A program made the translations under genes and the position numbers. From IMG/VR virus record IMGVR_UViG_3300000117_007365, positions 1,547 to 38,386 of that record: DNA of 36,840 bases. One strand, given 5' to 3'. Under the pieces are notes generated by a model that had not been told where the DNA came from, made no database searches, and saw only the letters and a list, made by a program, of their open reading frames with translations. This document shows positions 8,185-16,036 of this stretch, piece by piece (within the stretch, counting starts at the first letter, position 1; the number at the start of each line of letters is the position of its first letter). This DNA comes from a virus.

Positions 8185-9038
8185 TGTAAATATCTTTCTG
8201 CTTGTCTAGCATTGATCTCTCCAGGATCAGTTCCTACTGGTAGTTTGATGTTCCTTGACATAATATTTTTAGTGTCAAGTGCATCTGCTATTTTTGCAGC
8301 AGCCATTTGCCCAGGAGCATCTGGATCCATCATAATATCTACTCTTGTTACACCAATTCGATCTAATATTTCTAACTTTTTTCTACTAAAATTTGATGCG
8401 CCAAAAATGCAAAGAGTATTGTGATATCCTAATTGCCACATATTTAACATATCAAATATGCCTTCGACTAATATTACATAATTAGTATTTTTTACTTTGT
8501 CTAAGGGAAATAAAACATCACTAACTGACGCTCCTTGTGGTCGCCTATAATACTTTGGTTTGCTAGCCACCATTCCAGCGTATCTTCCCTCTATGAATTT
8601 AAGTTTACCAAATTGATAAACCGGTAAGCAAATATATTCTTTCAATCCCATCTCCGGACTTGTAAATGCTTGAAACTCTTTTAGAGTGGCTCCTGAGATT
8701 CCTTTGAACTCTCCTGCATATACCTGCCGAGTGGGAGGTAGCTGAATATCATCTATTTCAATGACTTTTCTAATCTTATCTCTTAATTTTTTAATTTTAT
8801 AAGGCTGTTTACTATCAACGTCTAATATAACAGTTTCGCCAATAGATTTCATAAATTTTGTTATACCACCGCTAAAACCACAGCTCCAACAATTAAATAT
8901 GTTCTTCTCTAGATTGTATGATAAACTTGGTGACTTATCAATATGTTCACCGCTAGTGCATGAGATTAATATTTCTGAGGGATTATTAGTTTTACGATAC
9001 TCAATACCTCTGTGATTTAAAAGTTCTACTAAATCCAT
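8181..9038 (-). CDS. DnaG-type DNA primase (zinc-binding plus TOPRIM)
   Basis: A 285-residue primase. The N-terminal zinc site is C27, H32, C50, C53 (CTSGEH, CWSCG), a CHC2-like finger with longer first spacing than bacterial DnaG. The TOPRIM domain carries EGIFD at 192-196 and DPDAPG at 238-243, the acidic residues that bind the metal for primer synthesis. It lacks a helicase domain, which is supplied by the next gene upstream, as in T5 (D8 next to D6) rather than the fused T7 gp4. The start overlaps the helicase gene by one base (TAATG-type junction). Confidence 0.93.
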   Translation of the reverse strand: MDLVELLNHRGIEYRKTNNPSEILISCTSGEHIDKSPSLSYNLEKNIFNCWSCGFSGGITKFMKSIGETVILDVDSKQPYKIKKLRDKIRKVIEIDDIQLPPTRQVYAGEFKGISGATLKEFQAFTSPEMGLKEYICLPVYQFGKLKFIEGRYAGMVASKPKYYRRPQGASVSDVLFPLDKVKNTNYVILVEGIFDMLNMWQLGYHNTLCIFGASNFSRKKLEILDRIGVTRVDIMMDPDAPGQMAAAKIADALDTKNIMSRNIKLPVGTDPGEINARQAERYLQ

Positions 9039-10429
9039 TATGATAAATCCTTAGAAGTTTCTTGCCTGTCAGATCCGAACTTTACTGCTGCATGAGGTTT
9101 TTCATTAATTACCTCTGAGGTGGCAGGATTAATTTTTACGCAACTCCAATCCATCATAACATCAAAGCTCATGTGCTTACCATTTCGCATTTTTGTTGTG
9201 TGAATTGAGATTTTACTTTCTAGTTCTCTTTCGTCTGTCTCTGCTGGAGGAAAGAAGTTAAAACTACGGTCAGCAGAATCAAGAATACCTTTGGCAAATC
9301 TAGCTTCGCCTGTAGCATCGATCTGATATGGGGAGATCATTGTAAGATCATACTTACGTGATAATGATTTAAGATTATCTGCAATTGTGATTTGAGTTTT
9401 CCAATCTTTTTGATCATCGTGTTTAACGATATTGATGTAGTCAACAACTGCCATATTAAAGGCAGGGTATTTAGAAGAAAACATATTACAATAATGGTCG
9501 ATTCTATTTAGAGTAAGCGATTCATCGTCAATCATAAAGAGTCTATGGTCTTTTAATTCGGGGCGTTCTATTTTTACTCGTTTTTCAAAGTTTTTAAAGT
9601 CTTTAGTGTATTCTAATTCTTGCAACATAGTTTCGATACGGTCTGATGGTTTATAAAAGTTTTCAAACTTTGCTTTAGCCATCGTAATCTTTTGTGCATC
9701 TGTTAGTTGATTTCTAAAGATATCAAGAAAAGGAACGCCAGATATTATAGAGAGAACTCTATCATAAACTTCTTTGTATCTCATCTCAATTGTGAAAAAC
9801 GCTACTGTATTACCTTGTAAAAATCTATTTATGGCAAGGTTCAGAGAAATAATTGATTTACCTGATCCACGTCTACCACCTAACATGACTAGCTCTTGAG
9901 TTGCGAAGCCTCCATTGATTGCATCGAACTCATGAGATAGACCTGATGGATAGATTTTAAAGTCTTCTTCACTTGGAAAGAAGTCTAACTCTGCAATGTC
10001 ATACAGCTCATCATCATGTGGAATTGCTTGATTAAGGTGTAATAGATGATTCTGAAACTTATCTACAATTTCTACCTTTTCTAAATCTTCAAGCTGATCG
10101 ATAAACTTATCCATAAAATGAATAGTTTCATCACGAATATAGAAGTCTTGTAGCTGGGCAACTAAGAATTCATCTTGAATAGCGTCATTAGTATTTTCTT
10201 CATCACAAATTTGATTTTCTAGATACTCTTGAAGACCTGTATCTTTACGTAACGCAAGAATCTCGTCTGTTGATGGCAGACGAGTATTAGCTTTGTAAAA
10301 GGACTTAATCTTATCAAATAGTACAGAGTTTATACCCGTAAAGTATTGATTTAGAAGTTTAGAATATAAGTCATTACTCTGCGTATCTAATAATCTACGC
10401 AGAGTAAGTTTTTGTAAATCAATTGCCAT
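9038..10429 (-). CDS. DnaB-like replicative helicase
   Basis: A 463-residue RecA-fold helicase. Walker A is GGRRGSGKS at 184-192, the catalytic Glu lies in FFTIEMR (about 215), and Walker B is NMAVVDYINIV with D330. A long N-terminal helical region (1-150) is expected to hold the primase-interaction and hexamer collar part. The downstream primase gene supports a hexameric helicase that unwinds DNA 5' to 3' at the fork. I chose the ATG at 10429, which shares a base with the upstream TGA (TGATG), over the in-frame TTG before it. Confidence 0.93.
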   Translation of the reverse strand: MAIDLQKLTLRRLLDTQSNDLYSKLLNQYFTGINSVLFDKIKSFYKANTRLPSTDEILALRKDTGLQEYLENQICDEENTNDAIQDEFLVAQLQDFYIRDETIHFMDKFIDQLEDLEKVEIVDKFQNHLLHLNQAIPHDDELYDIAELDFFPSEEDFKIYPSGLSHEFDAINGGFATQELVMLGGRRGSGKSIISLNLAINRFLQGNTVAFFTIEMRYKEVYDRVLSIISGVPFLDIFRNQLTDAQKITMAKAKFENFYKPSDRIETMLQELEYTKDFKNFEKRVKIERPELKDHRLFMIDDESLTLNRIDHYCNMFSSKYPAFNMAVVDYINIVKHDDQKDWKTQITIADNLKSLSRKYDLTMISPYQIDATGEARFAKGILDSADRSFNFFPPAETDERELESKISIHTTKMRNGKHMSFDVMMDWSCVKINPATSEVINEKPHAAVKFGSDRQETSKDLS

Positions 10430-11199
10430 CAACCAGCCTTAACAGGGAACAGTTTATCACGCGTGACTATTCGGTAGCCACCTTGGTCATCTTTTTTGTA
10501 AACGAGATAAGACTCGCGTCCTGTCTCTTCAATTACCTTACTAATTTTTTCACGTTGATGCAAGAAAGCTCTTAGTTTACGTGTGGGCAAAGCTTCTCCC
10601 TCAAGCATCCAATATATTTCATAATGAATTCCTTCTGTCGGCTCATGATATTTACCGTGCATGCCTCGACGATCAGGTTTAAAAGCATATGTTTCAACAT
10701 ATTTTTGAAAACCATTCTCATGTTTTTCTAACCAATCTTCGTCATACACTTCACGAACCTCTGCAAAAGCATTCTCACCAGCAAGAAATACTTTATCTCC
10801 TGCGTCGAACCGCACCTCTAGGTCTTGAACAACGTGATCTACTTTAGCAGCTTTTCCTTTACCTCTAGCCCGAATAGGGACATTCATCTCCATAAGAATA
10901 TTTTTAACTCTTTGGGGAGAGATGTAGTATTGTTTTGCAATGCCTGATTGAGTTTCCCCCGAAAGATAAGAGTCTGCAATAGATTGCTTTTCTGCTTGGG
11001 TGAACTTTTTCGTCCGAGCTAGCTTTTTTAGCTCTGCTTCTCTAGCTTGTTTATCATGAAATTCTTGAATGATAGCGTCAAGTCGCTTAGTGTTATAGGC
11101 TATACCTAGATGCTCACATACAGACTTTTTAGTCTTTTTGGCTTTGATCATCCAGATAGCCTGACGGATTTTTGCTTCCGTAATTTCTGTTTTTGCCAT
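10429..11199 (-). CDS. HTH DNA-binding protein heading the replication operon
   Basis: A 256-residue protein with two helix-turn-helix-like segments. One covers residues about 5-50 (AIWMIKAKKTKKSVCEHLGI), the other about 65-110, where FTQAEKQSIADSYLSGETQS is followed by GIAKQYYISPQRVKNIL, like a homeodomain-type or RNA polymerase sigma region 4 HTH. The C-terminal half (about 120-256) is mixed alpha/beta and unrecognised. The ATG at 11199 is chosen because AAGGAG lies seven bases upstream; an in-frame ATG 24 bases earlier would swallow that site. It follows a promoter at 11222-11250 and is the first gene before helicase, primase and polymerase, so it may regulate them or bind the origin. Confidence 0.8.
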   Translation of the reverse strand: MAKTEITEAKIRQAIWMIKAKKTKKSVCEHLGIAYNTKRLDAIIQEFHDKQAREAELKKLARTKKFTQAEKQSIADSYLSGETQSGIAKQYYISPQRVKNILMEMNVPIRARGKGKAAKVDHVVQDLEVRFDAGDKVFLAGENAFAEVREVYDEDWLEKHENGFQKYVETYAFKPDRRGMHGKYHEPTEGIHYEIYWMLEGEALPTRKLRAFLHQREKISKVIEETGRESYLVYKKDDQGGYRIVTRDKLFPVKAG

Positions 11200-11221
11200 T
11201 AAACACTCCTTGATTTTCTTC

Positions 11222-11250
11222 ATTATATACTATGTCAAGGATTTTAGCAA
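11222..11250 (-). promoter_or_regulatory. Sigma70-like promoter of the replication operon
   Basis: On the minus strand: -35 TTGCTA (11250-11245), 17-base spacer, -10 TATAAT (11227-11222), a perfect -10 match. It lies in the only gap before the HTH-helicase-primase-polymerase operon. The spacer also contains TTGACA, but that is only five bases from the -10 and cannot act with it. The -35 resembles those at 31044-31049 and 12403-12408. Confidence 0.65.
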
Positions 11251-11258
11251 TTAGAAAC

Positions 11259-11567
11259 TTAATGAGTTATGAGGTCGTCGTCAGTAAAGAAAATATCAGC
11301 CACTATGTTTCTAATTAAACCTGTATTTGTATAGATAGGAGTAAAAGATTCATTAAAAAATCGGTTTGATCTATATAGTTTTTCTAGGTAGAAGGAGCTA
11401 ACATAGGCCTCTACTAATTTACTATATTCTTCGGAATCTTCTTTGTGGTCAGGATAAAAGTTTTTTATCAGTCTATTAAAATAGTGACCCTTGCCTTTCG
11501 GAGGCAGAGATAAAATTTGATCTAAATTTTCGTCAGGTAAATCTTCAAGTAGAAACGATTTTGTCAT
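11259..11567 (-). CDS. Unknown 102-residue protein
   Basis: A 102-residue acidic, soluble protein I do not recognise; rich in Tyr, Phe and Asn (FYPDHKEDSEEYSKL, RSNRFFNESF). It follows an intrinsic terminator whose U-tract ends at its ATG, and it has no Shine-Dalgarno sequence, so expression should depend on read-through from the strong upstream gene. The next promoter (11222-11250) starts nine bases after its stop, isolating it as a small unit. Confidence 0.6.
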   Translation of the reverse strand: MTKSFLLEDLPDENLDQILSLPPKGKGHYFNRLIKNFYPDHKEDSEEYSKLVEAYVSSFYLEKLYRSNRFFNESFTPIYTNTGLIRNIVADIFFTDDDLITH

Positions 11568-11599
11568 AAAAAAGAAGGGGTGATGTTTCCATCACCCCT
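11568..11599 (-). terminator. Intrinsic terminator after the repeat-HTH gene
   Basis: A perfect ten-base-pair stem, AGGGGTGATG paired with CATCACCCCT, around a four-base loop, followed on the minus strand by TTCTTTTTT. It lies 22 bases after the stop of the 11622-12305 gene. The T-run abuts the ATG at 11567. Confidence 0.9.
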
Positions 11600-11621
11600 C
11601 TCCAAAGCAGTTGTTTAGTGA

Positions 11622-12305
11622 TTACTCACCAGCTGCCTTTGGGGTGTAGTCTGCACAAGACAGACCACGGCGGGTAAGGACAGTCTTGACACCGCGAACA
11701 GTCTTATCAAAAGATTCTGCAATCTCTTCAACAGTCTGGTCAAGCATGTCTTCGATACCTGCATAAGGATCAGCTTTAGTATCCTTCTTGTCACGCTGCG
11801 GAGCCTTGAGGCCCATTGAAAGGAGCTTACCGCGGATTGAATTAACAGAACGTCCCATTGCTTCTGCAATCTCTTCGAGGAACTTACCGTCGTTAACCAT
11901 ATCAGTGATGGTTGACTCTTCAGCTTCCGTGTAAGTACGCGGGGTGACTTTCTTTTCGGCAGGCTTCACGTGAGCTGTCATTTCAAGTGACAGAGCCTTA
12001 CCATTGATTTGACGAGCAGTGAACTTACCGTCCATGAAAGAACCAGCAATTTCTTCTGCGGTCATATTTCCTGAATTATTATTCAGGAATGTAGCCAGTG
12101 CGTCAGTCTCTTCTGCGGAGAAGACTGGAGCAGCGCCCGGCTTCTTTGGCACGTCATATCCCAGCTTACGCAGTTTAGCTGTTACAGAACGACGTGGAAA
12201 ATCGAACTCGTTCATGAGTCCTTCGATCGATTCTTCGGTTACACCCGAACCTGCAACTTCGTGCATACGTGCAACCATTTCATCAGTATATTCAAATTTT
12301 GACAT
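11622..12305 (-). CDS. Multi-repeat HTH DNA-binding protein
   Basis: A 227-residue protein of about four similar units at roughly 5-53, 62-112, 124-169 and 180-216. Each has an acidic start (YTDEM, FSAEE, YTEAE), a helix with an EEIA-like core, and a helix ending in a K-L-x-x-x-G pattern (KLRKLGY, KLLSMGL). This is a SANT/homeodomain-like HTH repeated, suited to cooperative DNA binding. The same unit occurs once in the protein at 14852-15163. AGAGGGG lies upstream of the ATG. The gene has its own promoter and a strong terminator, and it is visibly more GC-rich than its neighbours, which suggests high expression. It may be a regulator or a DNA-organising protein; the role is inferred. Confidence 0.75.
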   Translation of the reverse strand: MSKFEYTDEMVARMHEVAGSGVTEESIEGLMNEFDFPRRSVTAKLRKLGYDVPKKPGAAPVFSAEETDALATFLNNNSGNMTAEEIAGSFMDGKFTARQINGKALSLEMTAHVKPAEKKVTPRTYTEAEESTITDMVNDGKFLEEIAEAMGRSVNSIRGKLLSMGLKAPQRDKKDTKADPYAGIEDMLDQTVEEIAESFDKTVRGVKTVLTRRGLSCADYTPKAAGE

Positions 12306-12379
12306 AGTTTGATCCCCTCTGATCTAATGTGAGTTTTGAATTTCTTCAAGAGTTTGTTTTCTCTTGACTTTGTATAAAG

Positions 12380-12408
12380 ATATTACAAGAAAACTTTATT
12401 ACAAGCAA
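12380..12408 (-). promoter_or_regulatory. Promoter of the repeat-HTH gene
   Basis: On the minus strand: -35 TTGCTT (12408-12403), 17-base spacer, -10 TAATAT (12385-12380), about 75 bases before the ATG at 12305. Each element matches consensus only partly, but the same -35 with the same spacing occurs at 31021-31049. The 147-base gap between ligase and this gene holds nothing else I can identify. Confidence 0.5.
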
Positions 12409-12452
12409 ACAGAAAGTCACTGTTTTTGGTTTCATGGTTCTTTTTAAAAAGA

Positions 12453-14189
12453 TTAAAATTCACCAGATAACACATCTTTTTTGCTTGACCAATAGTCAAT
12501 GATGGTTATACCAAGAGTTGTCGCACGCTTATACTTTGAGGATGAGTTATCTCCCGCCGTAATAAGAGCATAACAGTCTTTTGTCACAGTGTTTGTTACC
12601 TTAAAGCCTTTAGTCTCTAAAATATCAGCTAGTTGACTTCGAGTCATATCTAGCTTTCCTGTAATACATACTTTACGCTGAGTTCCCAATACAACCTCAA
12701 CTGTGGCATTCTGCTCTAGTTGAAGAGGTAGTGTGTATACCCAGTCTTCATTTTCGTCGAGCCAAGATAATACTGAATCAACAGTTGACGGACCAACACC
12801 TTTAATATTGGTTGTCTCTATATCTCTAAGATTCCTAAAAGCTGGAATATGGCTTACAATTAATTTCGAAGCTCTTCTTCCAACTCCAGGAATGCCGAGG
12901 GATGCTAGAACTAAGTCGTATGGTTTAGTTTTAGTCCGTTCAATCTCGGCCTCGACCTTAGCACCATTAGCGCCAAGTTTACCCCAGTTTTGGTATTCAA
13001 AAATATCTACTGGGTGTGTTAGTCCCATTCTCTTTACAGAAGCAGGGCCTAATCCTTTAATATCAATAGTCTTAATAAAATGTTCTAAAACTTTTGATGT
13101 ATTAATATTATTTTTATCGGCCACAAGTAGTCTAGGACCGTCTCTTTTTGTTTTGCTACCTATAGTCTGTTCAGCTTGTTGCGCTGTAATCTTGATTCCG
13201 TGTTCTGAGTGTTGGACAACGCCGATAAATTTTGGTATAACACCACCAGCACGTTCAATTTGAATTTGATCACCAAGGCCAAGATTATGTTCTTCGATAA
13301 TTCCTATATTATGTAAAGTAACACGAGAGATGGTGGCGTCGTCAATTGTTACCGGATCAACGACGCCTGTGGGATTCACTGTTCCTGTGCGACCAACTAC
13401 CCAAAGGACGTCTTGCAGTGTGGTAACAGCTACTTCTACCATACGTTCTTTAAGAGCCACAGCAAACTTAGGATATTTTGAAGTGTAGCCTAGTTGTTGT
13501 GACTTTGCGTATGAATTGCAGCGATACACTACTCCGTCCTTTGGGTATTCCCAAGCGCGGTCATCAAGAACTGTAAAGAATCCCAGTCCTTTTAAGATTT
13601 TCATTCTTGGTTCATAATTAATGTCTACACCAAGCCAGTCATGAGCTATGAAATTGATATTTCTATCCTTAAATTCATATGCAGATTTTAAGCCTAATGC
13701 ACCTGAGACATAGTTTCTAAAGTTTTCAACTTCATTATCTGTAACACACTCACCGTTGATAACTACTTCGTCAAATTCAGTATTTATTCTATGTGGAACG
13801 TTTTTGATCCACTCAGTAAGATGCGTAACATCCTCACCTCTTTCACCGTTACCACGAGTTAGAGCAAGGTTTAATTTTCCTCTACGATAAATTAGCGTAA
13901 GGTTAGTGCCATCAATTTTTGGAAGTTTAACGTCCATCCAAGAATCGACTTCTTCGCTGTCATAAACTTTGCGTAGAGAGTATAATTTATAGGGGTGAGT
14001 TACTTTTCCAGCTGTGCCACCTACAAGCTTAGTCGGAGAATCGTGATCTCGCCAACCTTGGGCTTTTTCTATTGCTTCTAGGTTATCATATAACTGATCA
14101 TACTCTGCGTCACTAATAGTAGGCGCAGAGTCATCGTAGTAAGCAATGTTGTGTTGCTGAATAAGTTTTTTGAGTTCTTGATAATTCAT
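12453..14189 (-). CDS. NAD+-dependent DNA ligase (LigA-type)
   Basis: A 578-residue ligase. Domain Ia: AYYDDSAPTISDAEYDQLY (16-34), which binds NMN. Adenylation domain: K91 in KIDG (adenylated lysine), TRGNGERGEDVT (111-122), NGE (145-147) and KERM further on. Then OB fold, helix-hairpin-helix repeats (IDIKGLGPASV, GVGRRASKLI, IKGVGPSTV) and a C-terminal BRCT domain from about residue 497 (RKVCITGKLDMTRSQL). The enzyme seals nicks in lagging-strand DNA with NAD+. It is shorter than bacterial LigA (about 670), and the four-cysteine zinc finger expected before the HhH region is absent: that stretch (about 335-380) has no cysteine. Confidence 0.95.
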   Translation of the reverse strand: MNYQELKKLIQQHNIAYYDDSAPTISDAEYDQLYDNLEAIEKAQGWRDHDSPTKLVGGTAGKVTHPYKLYSLRKVYDSEEVDSWMDVKLPKIDGTNLTLIYRRGKLNLALTRGNGERGEDVTHLTEWIKNVPHRINTEFDEVVINGECVTDNEVENFRNYVSGALGLKSAYEFKDRNINFIAHDWLGVDINYEPRMKILKGLGFFTVLDDRAWEYPKDGVVYRCNSYAKSQQLGYTSKYPKFAVALKERMVEVAVTTLQDVLWVVGRTGTVNPTGVVDPVTIDDATISRVTLHNIGIIEEHNLGLGDQIQIERAGGVIPKFIGVVQHSEHGIKITAQQAEQTIGSKTKRDGPRLLVADKNNINTSKVLEHFIKTIDIKGLGPASVKRMGLTHPVDIFEYQNWGKLGANGAKVEAEIERTKTKPYDLVLASLGIPGVGRRASKLIVSHIPAFRNLRDIETTNIKGVGPSTVDSVLSWLDENEDWVYTLPLQLEQNATVEVVLGTQRKVCITGKLDMTRSQLADILETKGFKVTNTVTKDCYALITAGDNSSSKYKRATTLGITIIDYWSSKKDVLSGEF

Positions 14190-14226
14190 AAATAGATAAT
14201 ATGAGAAATTTAACTATTATGAAAGT

Positions 14227-14850
14227 TTAATCTTTCTTTTCTTCGTAGGATTCGATTAATCGATCTAAGTAATGTCGAGCTTTACGTAAGTCTTGACATT
14301 GAAGGTCTGGTTGAGAATGCTTTAAGTTATACCGAGTAACATATTTGATTACGTTAGCTTGATCCCAATTCATTTCCCAAGAACGAATATATTCACTAGT
14401 TTCAATGCCTTTGTTATAGTGCGGAGGATGATCTACCATTCCTTTTTCGACCCACCATTTTTCTTCTTCCTCTTCACTAGGCTCGTCGTGGACAAACTCA
14501 TTTTCATCGTCATTTTCAAATTCAAACTCGAATGAATCGTCATCATCAAAATCAACGAGGTTTGCAGTTACTACTTCCATAGGTTCTTCGTTTTGAGTTA
14601 CGATGATTTGATCAAAAGCATCTTTAGTAATAAACACCTCGTGCTCATCTTTTCCATACTGGACAAAAGCCTCCTTTTTAGGTTCCGGCTTAATTTGCCT
14701 ACGCTTTGAAGGCTCTTCTCCAAAGTAACGTTCAAAAACTGTTTCTCCTCCATCAGGAGACTCGTAGATTTTTACACGATTCTTTTTCATGTCTAAAAAT
14801 CTTTCATGTTCTTCCCATTTTTCTTCTTCATAAGCGCTTAGTGGTTCCAA
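14227..14850 (-). CDS. DUF3310 protein with acidic linker
   Basis: A 207-residue protein. The C-terminal 70 residues match DUF3310: HPPHYNKGIE (141-150), IKYVTRYNLK (168-177) and DLRKARHYLDRLI (187-199). The family includes T7 gp1.7, a nucleotide kinase. The N-terminus has a VKIYESPDGGETVFER segment common in small phage proteins, and residues 98-131 are almost all Asp, Glu and Phe. TTG at 14850 is the likely start, with GGAG seven bases upstream; ATG at 14790 is the alternative. It lies one base after the small HTH gene and shortly before ligase. Confidence 0.75.
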   Translation of the reverse strand: MEPLSAYEEEKWEEHERFLDMKKNRVKIYESPDGGETVFERYFGEEPSKRRQIKPEPKKEAFVQYGKDEHEVFITKDAFDQIIVTQNEEPMEVVTANLVDFDDDDSFEFEFENDDENEFVHDEPSEEEEEKWWVEKGMVDHPPHYNKGIETSEYIRSWEMNWDQANVIKYVTRYNLKHSQPDLQCQDLRKARHYLDRLIESYEEKKD

Positions 14851-14851
14851 A

Positions 14852-15163
14852 TTACTTCTCCAATTTTTTCTTAATTGCTTCTAACAGTTTATGCAGATTT
14901 TCTTTCTTATTTAGGTTAGTTCCTAGTACTTCAATCCCAAGAATATCTTCTAACTCTCTTAACATAACTTTAACAGTTAAAGATTTATTCTCTTCCTCTA
15001 CTTGAGGTTTTTCGTAAATTTTAAGCTGCACTAACTTACTAATTACACTTCTGTAACCTTTTTCAAAGATTGTAGCTAGTTCATATACATCTTTAATCCC
15101 TTCTTCTGTATACAGCTTAATTAATTCAGCCTCTTGTTCATCGCTCCAGGCTTTAATACTCAT
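14852..15163 (-). CDS. Small SANT/HTH-like DNA-binding protein
   Basis: A 103-residue protein. Residues about 5-50 (AWSDEQEAELIKLYTEEGI and YRSVISKLVQLKIYEKP) form one copy of the same HTH unit repeated in the 11622-12305 protein. The C-terminal half is a basic, Leu/Lys-rich helix (KKENLHKLLEAIKKKLEK). ATG at 15163 is chosen over ATG at 15169 because GGAG is seven bases from the former but only one from the latter. It overlaps the PC4-like gene. Confidence 0.7.
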   Translation of the reverse strand: MSIKAWSDEQEAELIKLYTEEGIKDVYELATIFEKGYRSVISKLVQLKIYEKPQVEEENKSLTVKVMLRELEDILGIEVLGTNLNKKENLHKLLEAIKKKLEK

Positions 15164-15431
15164 GATCATTCTCCAAATCTAATTCTAATTGAGTGTTCCA
15201 TACATATCTTTGTGCAACAGCTTCGGCTGCGTCTTGTAGAAGAGGGATTAGTGAACTAACCTCGTCAGCGGGTATGGAAAACCCTGTTTTTGTTGGGAAC
15301 CACTGTCCAGTGTCCCCATCCATCGTGTATTCACGTATATGTAAGTATAAGTTGTCTCTAAACTCATTTACTGTAACTTTTACCGCGTTTCCGTTGTTTT
15401 TATGAAAAGCGGTGCCAAAATCTATGTTCAT
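15153..15431 (-). CDS. PC4/YdbC-like ssDNA-binding protein
   Basis: A 92-residue protein matching the PC4 (p15) coactivator fold: VKVTVNEFRDNLYLHIREY (17-35), then FPTKTGFSIP (45-54), the pattern of strands followed by IREY and PTKxGxSL seen in PC4 and its bacterial and phage relatives, then a C-terminal helix (ADEVSSLIPLLQDAAEAV). PC4 proteins bind single-stranded DNA as dimers. No OB-fold single-strand-binding protein is visible in the window, so this may serve that purpose in replication or transcription. Its start shares one base with the stop of the dioxygenase gene upstream. Confidence 0.8.
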   Translation of the reverse strand: MNIDFGTAFHKNNGNAVKVTVNEFRDNLYLHIREYTMDGDTGQWFPTKTGFSIPADEVSSLIPLLQDAAEAVAQRYVWNTQLELDLENDHEY

Positions 15432-16036
15432 TACCTAAAATCATTCGCTTCTATAACATTATCTTCAGAGATAAAGTCCTTAAGCCACTGAGAAAGAGGA
15501 TATGCTTTAAAAATTTGTACTAAAGCAAATCTTGATTCTTCTTTTGACTTATTAATCATGCCATGCTTTACTTTATCAGGATCAAATATAACAGTTTGTC
15601 CTTGTTCTAGAGAAAATTCGTGTAATTCACCCTTTACTTCAAACCGATAGATAAAATCAGGACTATCATTTAGCGCAGTAATCATTCTAAGACGATAGTC
15701 TTCCTTTGTTTTTGCCGCAGTATTGTTATCGTCGGTATGTAAAGGTATTTCAGTATTTGGTAATTGTTTGTGTATTCTAACTCTGGTTGACTCTATTTCA
15801 AATTGAGAAAGTAAACCTGCTATATTATCAAAACTTGTGTAGGCTTTAGTCCACTTAAAATCTTTTGGGTCTTCAATAGGATTAGACCTGTAAAAATCAT
15901 AAACGCTGCCAGACTCACTTTTTAGTGCTATTGCTTGGCAGTGACCTGCTAAATCATAATCTGAGTGATCTTTATAAATAAAATGATCAAGCCAATAGTT
16001 ATTAAACTCTATTTCAGTCTTAGCTATCCAAAACAT
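15431..16036 (-). CDS. Asp/Asn beta-hydroxylase-like 2OG dioxygenase
   Basis: A 201-residue protein with a double-stranded beta-helix dioxygenase core. H100-x-D102 (IPLHTDDN) and H158 (KVKHGMIN) are the probable iron ligands, and R169 (ESRFALVQIF) binds 2-oxoglutarate. The order and the VRIHKQLPNTEIPLH lead-in match the aspartyl/asparaginyl beta-hydroxylase family (PF05118). It overlaps the 453-residue unknown by 17 bases. A second family member is at 17362-18003, so two such enzymes flank the unknown gene. The substrate could be a protein side chain or a small molecule. Confidence 0.75.
   Translation of the reverse strand: MFWIAKTEIEFNNYWLDHFIYKDHSDYDLAGHCQAIALKSESGSVYDFYRSNPIEDPKDFKWTKAYTSFDNIAGLLSQFEIESTRVRIHKQLPNTEIPLHTDDNNTAAKTKEDYRLRMITALNDSPDFIYRFEVKGELHEFSLEQGQTVIFDPDKVKHGMINKSKEESRFALVQIFKAYPLSQWLKDFISEDNVIEANDFR

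Noticed and set aside
11230-11240. TTGACA as the -35 of the replication promoter
   Set aside because: It is only five bases from TATAAT; TTGCTA at 17 bases fits sigma70 spacing instead.
12733-13263. A 176-codon plus-strand frame opposite the ligase gene
   Set aside because: It lies wholly antisense to a clearly conserved ligase, has no Shine-Dalgarno support and no recognisable domain.
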